64,000 nucleotides of DNA from Cryptomeria japonica (Eukaryota > Streptophyta > Pinopsida > Cupressales > Cupressaceae), in NCBI RefSeq assembly GCF_030272615.1, contig NC_081414.1:310185164-310249163 (forward strand), in the 5' to 3' direction. Within the stretch, counting starts at the first letter, position 1; the number at the start of each line of letters is the position of its first letter. The notes under the pieces were generated by a model, which ran no database searches, was not told where the DNA came from, and saw nothing but the letters and a program-made list of their open reading frames with translations. A program made the translations under genes and the position numbers. Positions 43,716 through 54,193 of this stretch are shown here, one piece after another.

Positions 43716-45725
43716 TGTAAGAACCCACACCTGGTGGACTCTAACCAACCACAATTTTCTGCCTTTGTTTGATTTTTCAATGTATTCAGTGTTTGGGTTT
43801 TGCTTGAGTTTTCAATGATGTTTCACCAAGGAATAAAGAAAGTGCAAATAACATATGCCAATGATCAAATATGATTGGTATGCTGATAGTACTATGAAGG
43901 CTGGAAAATAAATCCATAATATCCTTTACAAGGAACAAGTGACTTTAATACAGATTTGTCTTTTACATTTCATGAAATTATGAGTTCATACCGGAAGTAT
44001 GCAAATCTGAACCCTTAACAGCAATGACTAGAACAACAATTATTTCGTGGATTTTCTGAGTGAAGGCATGACTGTCACAAACTAGATTAACCCAGAATTT
44101 GAACAGCACTTAAAAGACTCAGTCTAGAACATTATTTACACACAGCCATGGTAAGATAGCACCCAGAAATGTACACAGCAGTAATTCTGGACTTATTTCA
44201 GTCAATAATAGGCATGGTAACAAAAGGTAAATACCAGTTTATGATCTCCAACTGTGATTATGTGGTAACAACAGATTATAATTGCAGAATAAAAGATTTC
44301 TCATGATATTTAGAAGCTACAACAGATCAGAAATAAGCTACAGAATCTCTGAAACAGAGCGTCCATAACATGATCAAACTGGTCTTCAACCTTGCATTCA
44401 TTCTGATTAGTAATAATGGCACTAATTCGATAGTATGATATCCTTAGAACTTACACAACAATCATTGAACATTTACCAAATTGATTACAAGTCTGAAACA
44501 AATTAAAGTAAGCAAACAGGGTGCATTGAGAACCTGATTTAATCCGCTAGGACTGGAGAATAACACCCAGAACTCCAATGCAGGTCAGAAAAGAGACTTT
44601 ACATGGGAAAGAGTAAAACTCAAGCATCTCACTTTAACAATCACTGTAGCGTTTCACTATTCACGAGTTACTGTAGCACGGCACTATTCACGCGGGTACT
44701 ATTCACGCGATTACTGTAGCAGTGGATGAAAAAACTTGCAATCTGCTCTTAAAACCTTGAATAATTTGTTGATAATCTCTCCCAACAAGATTGATATAAC
44801 TCCATGTGCCAAAGAAGGATGATTCACAACCAACTATAAATGTTCTTCAACAATAAACTTCAAACCCTTGTAGAAAACTTCACCAATTTGCACAAATGAA
44901 AGAACTGAAGTATTCTTTCCCACAACTGCAATAATTCAGGTGTTATTTCACACCTTCAAAATTGCTATCAATAGGAAGTTTTCGTTTCCTATGATCAAAG
45001 AAGAAAATTGCGAAAGCCCTAGGCTCCACAATAAAAATCAATCAAAATACTATTCATCAACTGGATGCGGAGAATGAACTCTTGCCTTTCCTTTTATTCT
45101 TTCCTTAAGAGAGCTCAAACACCTTCCTGGCCAATGTGGGATAAAAGATTTATTCCCACATTAAATTATTCACTTAACGCACTTTATTATATTAAAGTGA
45201 CTTTATTATTATAAAGTTACTTTAGAACTTTATAATAATATTAAAATATTAAATAAATCACTTAAGTCACGTAAACTTTAATATCTCTTGATGTACTTGT
45301 CTGATTGCTAAGCCGTCTGAGCCAGGAGTCGACTCTCCCTGTTCTCCATGTGATTGGATCCCTGTCTAAAAATAGAAACCCTGAATAGTGACTTACTATA
45401 AATAGTAAGTATGTGGAACTGAGTCTAGAAATAGCTGCAAAGGCCCAATCAAGGTCGACACTGCCAATAAGCTCTGCTCAGGTGTCTTTCTATTAATAGG
45501 AACCCTGACTCTCCCAAAATAGTAACTTACTATAAATAGTAAGTGTGCCAATCTGAGTCAAAAAACATGTGCAAAGGCCAAAACCTGAATCCAGCTGAAG
45601 AGTAATGTCTCTAATCACCAAGTAACTGCCACACGAGGCCCCCTATCAATAATTGTTAGCCTACGAGGGTCAAATGATAGGCTAATTCTTACAAACTCTG
45701 ATGCTCGCAAAATGGGGACATCACA
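43716..45725 (-). mobile_element. Solo LTR, 2,010 bp, TSD AGTAT
   Basis: AGTAT stands at 43711-43715 and 45726-45730. The ends are TGTAAGAACCC and GGGGACATCACA. The right ~370 bp match 1850-2083 of the solo LTR at 554-2083 (the palindrome, 'ctgagtc', 'caaaggcc', 'gttagcctacgag', 'aaatgataggcta', 'ggggacat.aca'). Two internal copies of the palindrome unit (about 45370-45460 and 45500-45580) show a local duplication. At 44642-44724 'actattcacgcg' and 'ttactgtagca' phrases alternate. No ORF. Confidence 0.8.
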
Positions 45726-45730
45726 AGTAT

Positions 45731-46813
45731 CCAATCTCATGCTTGTAAATCTATTTAACCTACTAATATAAAGTGTATATCAAACATTTCTGTAATTTAT
45801 CCTTTATGTTCTGCTCTGACCTTCTGCTGTTCATGTAAGGATATATCAGTTGGTATCAGTGTATTGATACTCACCAAGAACCCGGATAGACTCACGAATT
45901 CAGGTCTGAGGGACCCTCCACAAAGACTGCAAACCCAAATTGCAGAAGAGTGTGTTGAAACTCGCCAAGGCACAGACAGACTCACAAGTACAGATCAGAA
46001 GCATCCTCAGAAAAGTCTGCTGACTGAAATTGCAGAATCTGCAAGTCTAGGCACTGGACATGCAAGTCCTGTACCTGGACTTGCCAAATCTGTATGTCTG
46101 ACAATTTACCAAAAATTTCCTCATCTACCCTAAAATGCAATAAACACTTCAAGCTCAAACAACTCATATGACCATTTTGAGCTTATTTTTACTTGCCCAC
46201 TTGCATTCAAACTATTTTCACCCCCATTTACTCTACTCAAATTTTCATTCTTTCTGAAAAGGAGCTGAAACTACTTGCGCAAAGAGCTGATAGGATTGGA
46301 TTAAACATGGCTGTGTGTAAACAGGTAGTTGATATTAAGAGTTGGATTTAGGTTACACGTCAATTTTCAACTCCAAGTACCAAGTTAAGGTAAATTGAAA
46401 CTCTTCAAATTTTCTCTCATTCTTTTTTCTTTCCATTTTACAATTGGATTCAGTATTAAACATTTTAAATTCAAAAAAAATTGAAAATTCTATATATTTT
46501 TTTCTTTTTTGAAATTTTTTCCCTGCATTTTTGTTAGCTTTGTTGCTTATACTTTTAATTAACCACAATGGAAAGATCCTTCTTGGAAGCATGGCAGGGT
46601 GGACACAAAGAAATTTTATTTTTATTTTATTTTTTTGCAAATATTGTGGTGTAAAATTTCTAGGAGGCATTAATCACCTCAAATACCTCAATATGATGGT
46701 TCCTTGTGCCAAAAATGTGACAGTCCAATTGGAGTTCGAATTTGTAGTATAAGAAAACACTAAACCCATTTTTTTTAAAAGCAAGATCTTAGTGTTCAGC
46801 ATAAATATCATTT
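45731..46813 (-). other. menB upstream intron, nothing recognised
   Basis: AT-rich sequence with no exon or element boundary seen. Short open frames (for example 45864-46133 plus and 46353-46670 minus) lack recognisable motifs. Confidence 0.5.
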
Positions 46814-46818
46814 GATTG

Positions 46819-47908
46819 TGTAAAATTCCCTACTAGGACTGATGGTGTATAGACGTACTTGCCCAGATTATACCAATATGTTTCATTCAATTTAACAGAT
46901 AGCCTAGGAATTTAATTATAAACACCTATCTTCCCAGAATTAACTTCATAGTATTTATCGACAACTATTAAAAACATACAGTTGGGTATTCTATGGTGCA
47001 CCTGTTAAACTGTTGGAGTAGACTGTGCTTCTTCCGTGACTGCTGACTGCTTGGGTGGCCTCCATGTATTCCCTGTGATCTTAACCGCAGATGACATTCC
47101 GTGTCAAATACTGTACATACTATGCTCCACGACGTCCCCTTTAGAGTGTTGAGTCCCATCCACGGCACCCGCTATGCATTCCCGATGAATTGCGACTGCT
47201 CCTTAATTGCATCGCTCTCTAATATGTTAACCTGCAAGGCACAAGTGTATTATCCCACACGAACAGGGAACTGTTGATTATGCTATACCCAATATCGGGA
47301 GGTCTTCCGGAAATGAAAGGAGTATTGTATCATTCCCGCACCCGAAGGAATGGATGGAAGTGGCAAGCGTTCTGAATACCTCTCTTTTGTCTTCCGCCTC
47401 CCTATTATATTTGATGATAGTTTTACTTGCCAGTTGCTTTGCCGACATTCCCGAATGAAGTTCCGCACGCAATACTCTTACAATCGGGTTCCTGTAGATT
47501 GCGGCAATGCACCGATGACGTGATCCATCCCGATGAAAGTCTGAGGGGTTCCAAGTTTCTGCCTAAATCATGATGCTTCAAAGTTCCAATAGGCCAGACA
47601 CCCCCTGGCGAAAGGAATAGTGCAATATATTTCACGTCACGCAGACGAGCAAATGTTTCCTCCAAACAATGTTATATTTTTCCTCCCTTCTATTGCAGAT
47701 GCCCATTTCTTTTATTACCACCGAAGTGGTTATAAGTCCCGTAATAGTTACGGCTAGTTACACTTAAGTAGCAAATATGTAATTAAAAGATGTAATTAAA
47801 AGAATATGCCTTTGTAAATATTAATCATTTATATATATGAATGGGAAGTTCATATAAAGTAATTAATATTTTTATATCTTCGTTAATCACGTACAAGGGG
47901 ACATGACA
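46819..47908 (-). repeat. 3' LTR of the chromovirus
   Basis: 1,090 bp, highly similar to 52702-53810. It lacks 24 bp near 47550 (cttgcagacaagctccaccg...) that the 5' LTR has at about 53440-53463. Confidence 0.93.
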
Positions 47909-47920
47909 GTCTCCCCTGCC
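47909..47920 (-). other. Polypurine tract
   Basis: On the minus strand ggcaggggagac lies directly before the 3' LTR. It overlaps the last codons of the extended chromodomain frame. Confidence 0.6.
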
Positions 47921-47979
47921 TCGTGTTGCTTGCCCTCAAGCAACTCCAAAACTGTCTCATTTTCCCAGGTAGCATCGTC

Positions 47980-49914
47980 CTAAGGCAAGTTTTTCCATTT
48001 GATGAGATATTCCCTGACAGTTCTGTTCCGCAGTTGCCTGTCCCGTGTTTCCAAAATTACCTCTGGGATCATTTCAAGCTTCCCTTCATCATTCAGAGGG
48101 GGTAAATCTTCGGACACTAACACCTGCTGCCCCAGAGCTTTCTTGAGACAAGATACATGAAATACATTGTGTATCTTGCTATCCACTGGTAAATCAAGTT
48201 CATAGGCAATTGTACCAACCTTCCGGTCTACCCAATAGGGACCATAAAACCGTGGTTTTAATTTTTTAGACCCACTACGTTTGAGAGAAGATTGCCAATA
48301 AGGTTGCAGCCTGAGAAATACCAAATCGCCTACTTCGAAATGGCGTTCAACTCTTTTTTTATCTGCATAGATTTTTTGTTGATTCTGAGCACATTGCAAA
48401 TTCTCCTTAAGAACTGACAAAATATCTTGGCTTTCTTGAAGCCAATCACGAGTTTTAGGTACATTTCTCTGTTCAAAAGCAAGGTCAAGAAAGGAGAGTA
48501 TATCATACCCATATAATGCTTTGAAAGGAGACATACCAATTGACATATGAAAAGTAGTATTGTAACAATATTCTCCTAAATATAACCAATGAACCCAAGC
48601 CTTCTGATGACCGGCGACATAGTTACGAAGATAACCTTCAATCCATTTGTTCACTATCTTCGTCTGTCCATCGGTTTGCGGATGATAGCTGGTGCTATAA
48701 TTCAACTCTGTACCTGTTAATCTGAAAAGCTCTCCCCAAAATATGCTCAAAAATTTGCTATCTCTATCACTAATTATAGTCTTCGGTAAACCATGTAATC
48801 GGAAAACCTCTCTGAAGAATAACTCTGCAATCTGAACTGCTGTAAACTCTGTAGTGATAGAAAAGAAATGCGCAAATTTAGTTAATCTATCAACCACGAC
48901 AAAATTACAATTTTTACCATGGGATTTCGGTAAACCTGTGATGAAATCCATTGATATACTTTCCCATTTCTGATCTGGTATAGGTAGTGGCTGTAATAAA
49001 CCTGCCGGATAGGTTTGCTCTGCTTTATTTTGCTGGCAAGTGGTGCATTCCTTGACATAACGTAGAACATCGTTTTTTAATCCTTTCCACGTGAACCTCT
49101 CTCTTACTTGACGATACGTTTTGAAGTATCTAGGATGCCCTGCCAAAGGAATATCATGCATAGATTGGAGAATTTTGTCTTTCAACTTCGATCCTGAAGT
49201 TAAATAGATCATGTCCTTGTAATAAATAACATCATTAACAATTTTATATTTATCATCCTGTATATTACCATCTAGCAAATCACATGCAAAAGAATCCTTT
49301 GAATATTCGGTCAACAATAAAGATTTCCAATCAGCTGTTACGACAAATAATGCGTTGATTTCAGGCCTTCTAGATAACGCATCCGCAACAACATTATTTT
49401 TACCCTTTACATATTCAATCTCAAAGTCATAAGCTTGAATCTTACTGATCCATTTCTGTTGACTGTCATTTAAATCTTTTTGACCCAAGAAATATCTTAG
49501 ACTATTATGGTCAATTTTCACCACAAATCTACTACCAACCAAATACTGTCTAAATTTTGTCAATGCATGCATGATTGCCAACATTTCTTTATCATAGATG
49601 GAATATAATTTCTCAAGTTTATTAAGTTTCCTACGTTCATAAACTATAGGATGTTTGTTTTGCATTAAAACTGCCCCTATTCCATCACCAGAAGCATCAC
49701 ATTCCAACACAAAAGGCTGACTAAAATCTGGAAGAGCGAGCACTGGACAAGAACTCATTACCTCTTTAAGTTTCTCAAATACTCGTTGAGATTCCTCAGT
49801 CCATCTGAATGCCCCCTTTTTAGTAAGATCTGTCAAGGGTGCCCCCTTTTTGGTAAGATCTGTCAAACTGTAAAAAACCTTTGACAAACCTCCTGTAATA
49901 ACTGCATAAACCAA
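47980..49914 (-). pseudogene. RNase H, integrase and partial chromodomain of the chromovirus
   Basis: The frame opens in the RT-RNase H connection, which holds a duplicated LTDLTKKGA, then RNase H (FVLECDASGDGIGAVL; DHNSL; ADALSRRPE). The integrase zinc finger is HPRYFKTYRQ...CTTCQQNK, and the core has MDFITGLP and ISDRDSKF. The third catalytic residue, normally Glu in GQTE.VN, is Lys here (DGQTKIVNKWIE), so strand transfer should fail. At the C-terminus a chromodomain (VILETRDRQLRNRTVREYLIKWKNLP) is cut by TAG at 47980-47982. Without that stop the frame would run to 47887 through DDATWE, ending inside the LTR. Chromodomains steer integration toward marked chromatin. Confidence 0.9.
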
Positions 49915-51142
49915 AGAATCCCCTCAATTCTGTAAGGTTCCATGGCGGCGGCCACTCCAAAATGGCTCTTATCTTCTCTTGATGAACTTGTACCCCTGTT
50001 GCACTGATCATATGCCCTAAATACAAAATTTTAGTCATTCCAAATTCACATTTAGATGCCTTTGCATACAATGATTGTGATTCCATAATACCAAGAATTA
50101 TGTTAATATGTTTCAAATGCTCTTCCCAAATTTTGCTATAAATCAATATATCATCAAAGAATACTAGCAAAAAATTCCTTAACTGTTTGTTAAAAATATG
50201 ATTCATACAGGATTGAAATGTTGCCGGAGCATTTGTGAGACCAAACGGCATAACCAAGAATTCATAATGACCATAATGACAATGGAAAGCAATTTTATGA
50301 ATGTCTTGTTCTCTTAACTTAATCTGATGATACCCTGATCGCAAATCAATTTTAGATAAATAGATAGCACCATGCAATTCATCTAGCAATTCATCAATTC
50401 GAGGAATTGGATATCTGTTTTTGATTGTTTTCTTGTTAAGAGCTCTGTAATCAATACACATTCGAAGAGTTCCATCCTCCTTTTTGACCAACACTACAGA
50501 GGATGCAAAAGGACAAGAACTAGGTCTAATGTGCCCCATATCCAATAATTCCTTAATTGCTTTTTCTATTTCATCCCTGAATGTTTTAGGATGTCTATAA
50601 GGGGTAGTAATCACTGGTTTAGCACCTTCTTCTAATTCAATAGTATGTTCAAAACCTCTATCAGGTGGGACTCCTGGAGGAATATCACTAAAAACCAAAT
50701 GATGTGAACCTAATACTGTTAACAAATCATCTTGATAAGATTTAGATTCAGAGCCTGATACCTTGTTGGAGATTAAACATTGTGCTGACCATGCCACCTC
50801 TCCATGTCTAAAAATAGCCTCCATTCTTTTAGCACTAACGATCATGGGGCCACTGTTGGACATTCCACGAAGGACTACCTTCTTATCATCAATTTTAAAA
50901 GAGAATTCCATTCTTTTAAAACTTTGTGTATATTCATCTAACGTTTCCATCCATTGTATGCCCAAGACAACATTAGTGTCAGCCAAATCAATCACATAGA
51001 AATCATCAGTAACGGTGTAATTTCCAAGAGTAATATTCAATTTAGGAACTTTATGAGTGCTAGACAAATTAGTTCCACTTGCTAACATCAAATCCTTCAT
51101 GTTTTTCAGTCTGTAAACCATGTTTTTCCACAAGTGTTGCAT
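49820..51142 (-). pseudogene. Protease end and reverse transcriptase of the chromovirus
   Basis: The frame carries the protease C-terminal text (FYVIDLADTNVVLGIQWMETL). A full RT follows: KEDGTLRMCIDYRALNKKT, YLSKIDLRSGYHQI with the first Asp, and LVFFDDILIYS with the catalytic pair at about residue 350, all intact. After YYRRFVKGF the frame shifts at a run of T (49880-49890) into the next ORF. Here a ~30-bp tandem duplication also occurs, which reads DRSYQKGG twice in this frame. It is preceded by a frameshift from gag-protease near 51070-51100. Confidence 0.92.
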
Positions 51143-52025
51143 CTATAAAATTATGTGTAGAACCACTATCAAGCATAACAATTACACGCTGTCCATTCAA
51201 AACTCCTCTAACTCTAAAAATATTATAATGTGGGGTTCCTGCCACGGATGCTATTACTCCTCTTTGTTTGGTACCAGTTTCTGACTCAGTGTTCTGGGGT
51301 GCTCGTTCTATGTTAGGATCAACATTCTCTTCATCGTCACTGTCAAACATAAGCTCAATATAATGAATTTTTCCCTTCCCTAAACATCTGTGTCTAGGCT
51401 GCCATGCTTCCCTACAACTAAAACATAGTTTTTTCCTTCTGAGCTCTTCTCTTTCCTCTTTATCTAACCTGTTTTTAGGGAAATCATCTTTGTTGTAAGG
51501 TTGTTTGTCTTTTTCTAGTTTAGGGGGTCCTTTGTTAAAAGATTTTCCTTTTGAAGATGGTTCCAATTCTCTTGCTCTTTTGATAGCTGTTTGTAAAGTA
51601 AGGGGGTTTAAGGATTTAACCCACCCTTTGAGGGAATCAGACAATCCATCTATAAATATCACAATCTTATGTCTTTCTGAAATTTCAGTCACTAAGACAG
51701 CCAATTTTTCAAATTCAAAGATATATTGTTCAACAGTTCCAATTTGCTTAAGCTGAGTCAATTCTTTAAGATGTAATTCGGGATCTTTAGAATCAAATCT
51801 ATCAATAAGTTTCTCAGTGAACTCGACATAAGTACCTATCAAATTATGACCCAAGGTTATTTGTCGATGATGCCACCATTCATGTGCTACACTGTCAAGA
51901 TGTAACGCAGCATATTTAATTGCCTCTTCTTCCATCATAGGGTTTAATTGGAAGTATGTATCTAACTTTTGCACCCAAGCCCATGCACTTGTCTTACCTA
52001 AACCATCAAAATAAGGAATGGACAT
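51069..52025 (-). pseudogene. gag core, zinc knuckle and protease active site of the chromovirus
   Basis: It starts MSIPYFDGLGKTSAWAWVQKLD, the common gag core, with AHEWWHHRQ and FEKLAVLVTEI. The single knuckle has the plant-chromovirus form CFSCREAWQPRHRC. VIVMLDSGSTHNFI is the protease active site (DSG intact). It then shifts frame after HEGFDV. The upstream 52062-52631 reading is the N-terminal part of the same gag in another frame. Confidence 0.92.
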
Positions 52026-52061
52026 TTTTCCAATTTTTCTTTGTAATTCACTGTTATTCCC

Positions 52062-52631
52062 TCACTGTCCTCTTGGCCTATGTTTCATTCTGACATCTAA
52101 ATATTCTCTAAATGTCATTGATGATCGGAATTCTTCACCGGAAACTAACCAGTCCTGATGTATTTCTTCCTGTATTTCTCTTATTGTAGGTTCATTTTCA
52201 GGTGTCTGGTTTCTAGCAGTAAAAGTAGGCATAAATGGTCTAGTTGTTCCTGTTCTTTCTGGCTGATTATTAACTGATTGTTCATCTCTGCCCCCATTGT
52301 TTCCCCCATTATTTTGATGTTGATTATTCTGTCGTCCATTATTTTGGTGCTGATTAATATTATTAGTCATCAACTGGGTCATCAAATTGGTCATTCTGTT
52401 AATATTATCCTGCATATCTTGCTGACTCCTGATCAGTGCAGCCAATAGATCCCTATTGTTATCCGGGTCTCCCATGTTGGTCTCAAAAATAAATTCCTCG
52501 TCTGTTTTTGTATGGCTAGCCTCAATTTCAAATGGAATAGATGAACTATTTTGCACTGAAGGAGAGTTTGTAAATCTGTTTTGATGGGCCCTAGTATTTC
52601 GGAAGTTATAATTTCCCCGGTGCATACTCAA
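52062..52631 (-). pseudogene. gag N-terminal part of the chromovirus
   Basis: The 189-codon frame starts MSMHRGNYNF and is rich in Asn/Gln (QHQNNGRQNNQHQNNGGN). It ends FREYLDVRMKHRPRGQ just before a frameshift into 51069-52025, where the +1 reading continues GQEDSEGITV and on to MSIPYFD. It lies directly downstream of the primer site, so it is probably the true start of gag. Confidence 0.75.
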
Positions 52632-52688
52632 TTGTACAGTAAATTTTCATGAAGTCTCAATACCCTACAAGCTAGCAAGATACAAAAA

Positions 52689-52700
52689 GCTCTGATACCA
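52689..52700 (-). other. Primer-binding site for initiator tRNA-Met
   Basis: On the minus strand tggtatcagagc lies one base after the 5' LTR. This is the classic plant retrotransposon site complementary to the 3' end of initiator tRNA-Met. Confidence 0.9.
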
Positions 52701-52701
52701 C

Positions 52702-53810
52702 TGTAAAATTCCCTACTAGGACTGATGGTGCATAGACGTACTTGCCCAGATTATACCAATATGTTTCATTCAATTTAACAGATTGCCTAGGAATTTAATT
52801 ATAAACACCTGTCTTCCCAGAATTAACTTCATAGTATTTATCGACAACTATTAAAAGCATACAGTTGGGTATTCTATGGTGCACCTGTTAAATTGATGGA
52901 GTAGACTGTGCTTCTTCCATGACTGCTGACTGCTTGGGTGGCCTCCATGTATTCCCTGTGATCTTAACCGCAGATGACATTCTGTGTCAAATACTGTACA
53001 TACTATGCTCCACGACATCCCCTTTAGCGTGTTGAGTCCCATCCACGGCACCCGCTATGCATTCCCAATGAATTGCGACTGCTCCTTAATTGCATCGCTC
53101 TCTAATATGTTAACCCGCAAGGCACATCCAGTGTATTATCCCACACGAACAGGGAACTGTTGATTACGCTATACCCGATATCGGGAGGTCTTCCGGAAAT
53201 GAAAGGAGTATTGTATCATTCCCGCACCCGAAGGAATGGATGGAGGTGGCAAGCGTTCTGAATACCTCTCTTTTGTCTTCTGCCTCCCTGTTATATTTGA
53301 TGATAGTTTTACTTGCCAGTTGCTTTGCCGACATTTCTGAATGAAGTTCCGCATGCAATACTCTTACAGTCGGGTTCCTGTAGATTGCGGCAATGCACCG
53401 ATGACATGATCCATCCCGGTGAAAGTCTGAGGGGTTCCAAACTTGCAGACAAGCTCCACCGTAAAGTTTCTGCCTAAATCATGATGCTTCAAAGTTCCAA
53501 TAGGCCAGACACCCGCTAGCGAAAGGAATAGCGCAATATATTTGACGTCACGCAGACAAGCAAATGTTTCCTCCAAACAATGTTATATTTTTCCTCCCTT
53601 CTATTGCAAATGCCCATTTCTTTTATTACCACCGAAGTGGTTATAAGTCCCATAATAGTTATGGCTAGTTACGCTTAAGTAGCAAATATGTAATTAAAAG
53701 ATGTAATTAAAAGAATATGCCTTTGTAAATATTAATCATTTATATAAATGAATGGGAAATTCATATAAAGTAATTAATATTTTTATATCTTCGTTAATCG
53801 TGTACAAGGG
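52702..53810 (-). repeat. 5' LTR of the chromovirus, broken nine bases from its end
   Basis: It matches 46819-47908. Its outer end (gacatgaca) is at 63547-63555 after the nested element. Confidence 0.93.
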
Positions 53811-54131
53811 TGTTAGTAGCCTAAGTGGTTCAGGTGGTAGCATAGGGAACATCAATATACAATGTACAATACCAAAGCATAGCAATTCATTAGCATGGAA
53901 CCAATAACACACAACACAGTATACCAAGATAGATTCGTGTAACACAGGTGTATATCATATTTCTCTCCAAATCCAATGTCCCCACAATGTGCTACAAGTT
54001 TACAATATAAAGAGTTCGCAGTTGGTTAGGCCATCAACCGTCCGGCAACTAACTACCCGCGGATATAACTTAATACTATTATTTTCTATTAAAGCATCAA
54101 AAAGCCTTATTTACTAATTAACTGGCTTACA
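53811..54131 (-). repeat. 3' LTR of the Tat-like element
   Basis: 321 bp, TGTTAGTAGCC to GGCTTACA. It is nearly identical to 63221-63541. Confidence 0.95.
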
Positions 54132-54145
54132 TAATCCCCCCCAAA
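54132..54145 (-). other. Polypurine tract
   Basis: On the minus strand ttttgggggggatta precedes the 3' LTR. It resembles the tract before 35552. Confidence 0.8.
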
Positions 54146-54193
54146 ACTTGTTCCTCTTCCAGGCGAACACTATAGCAAAATAACAAGAAATAT

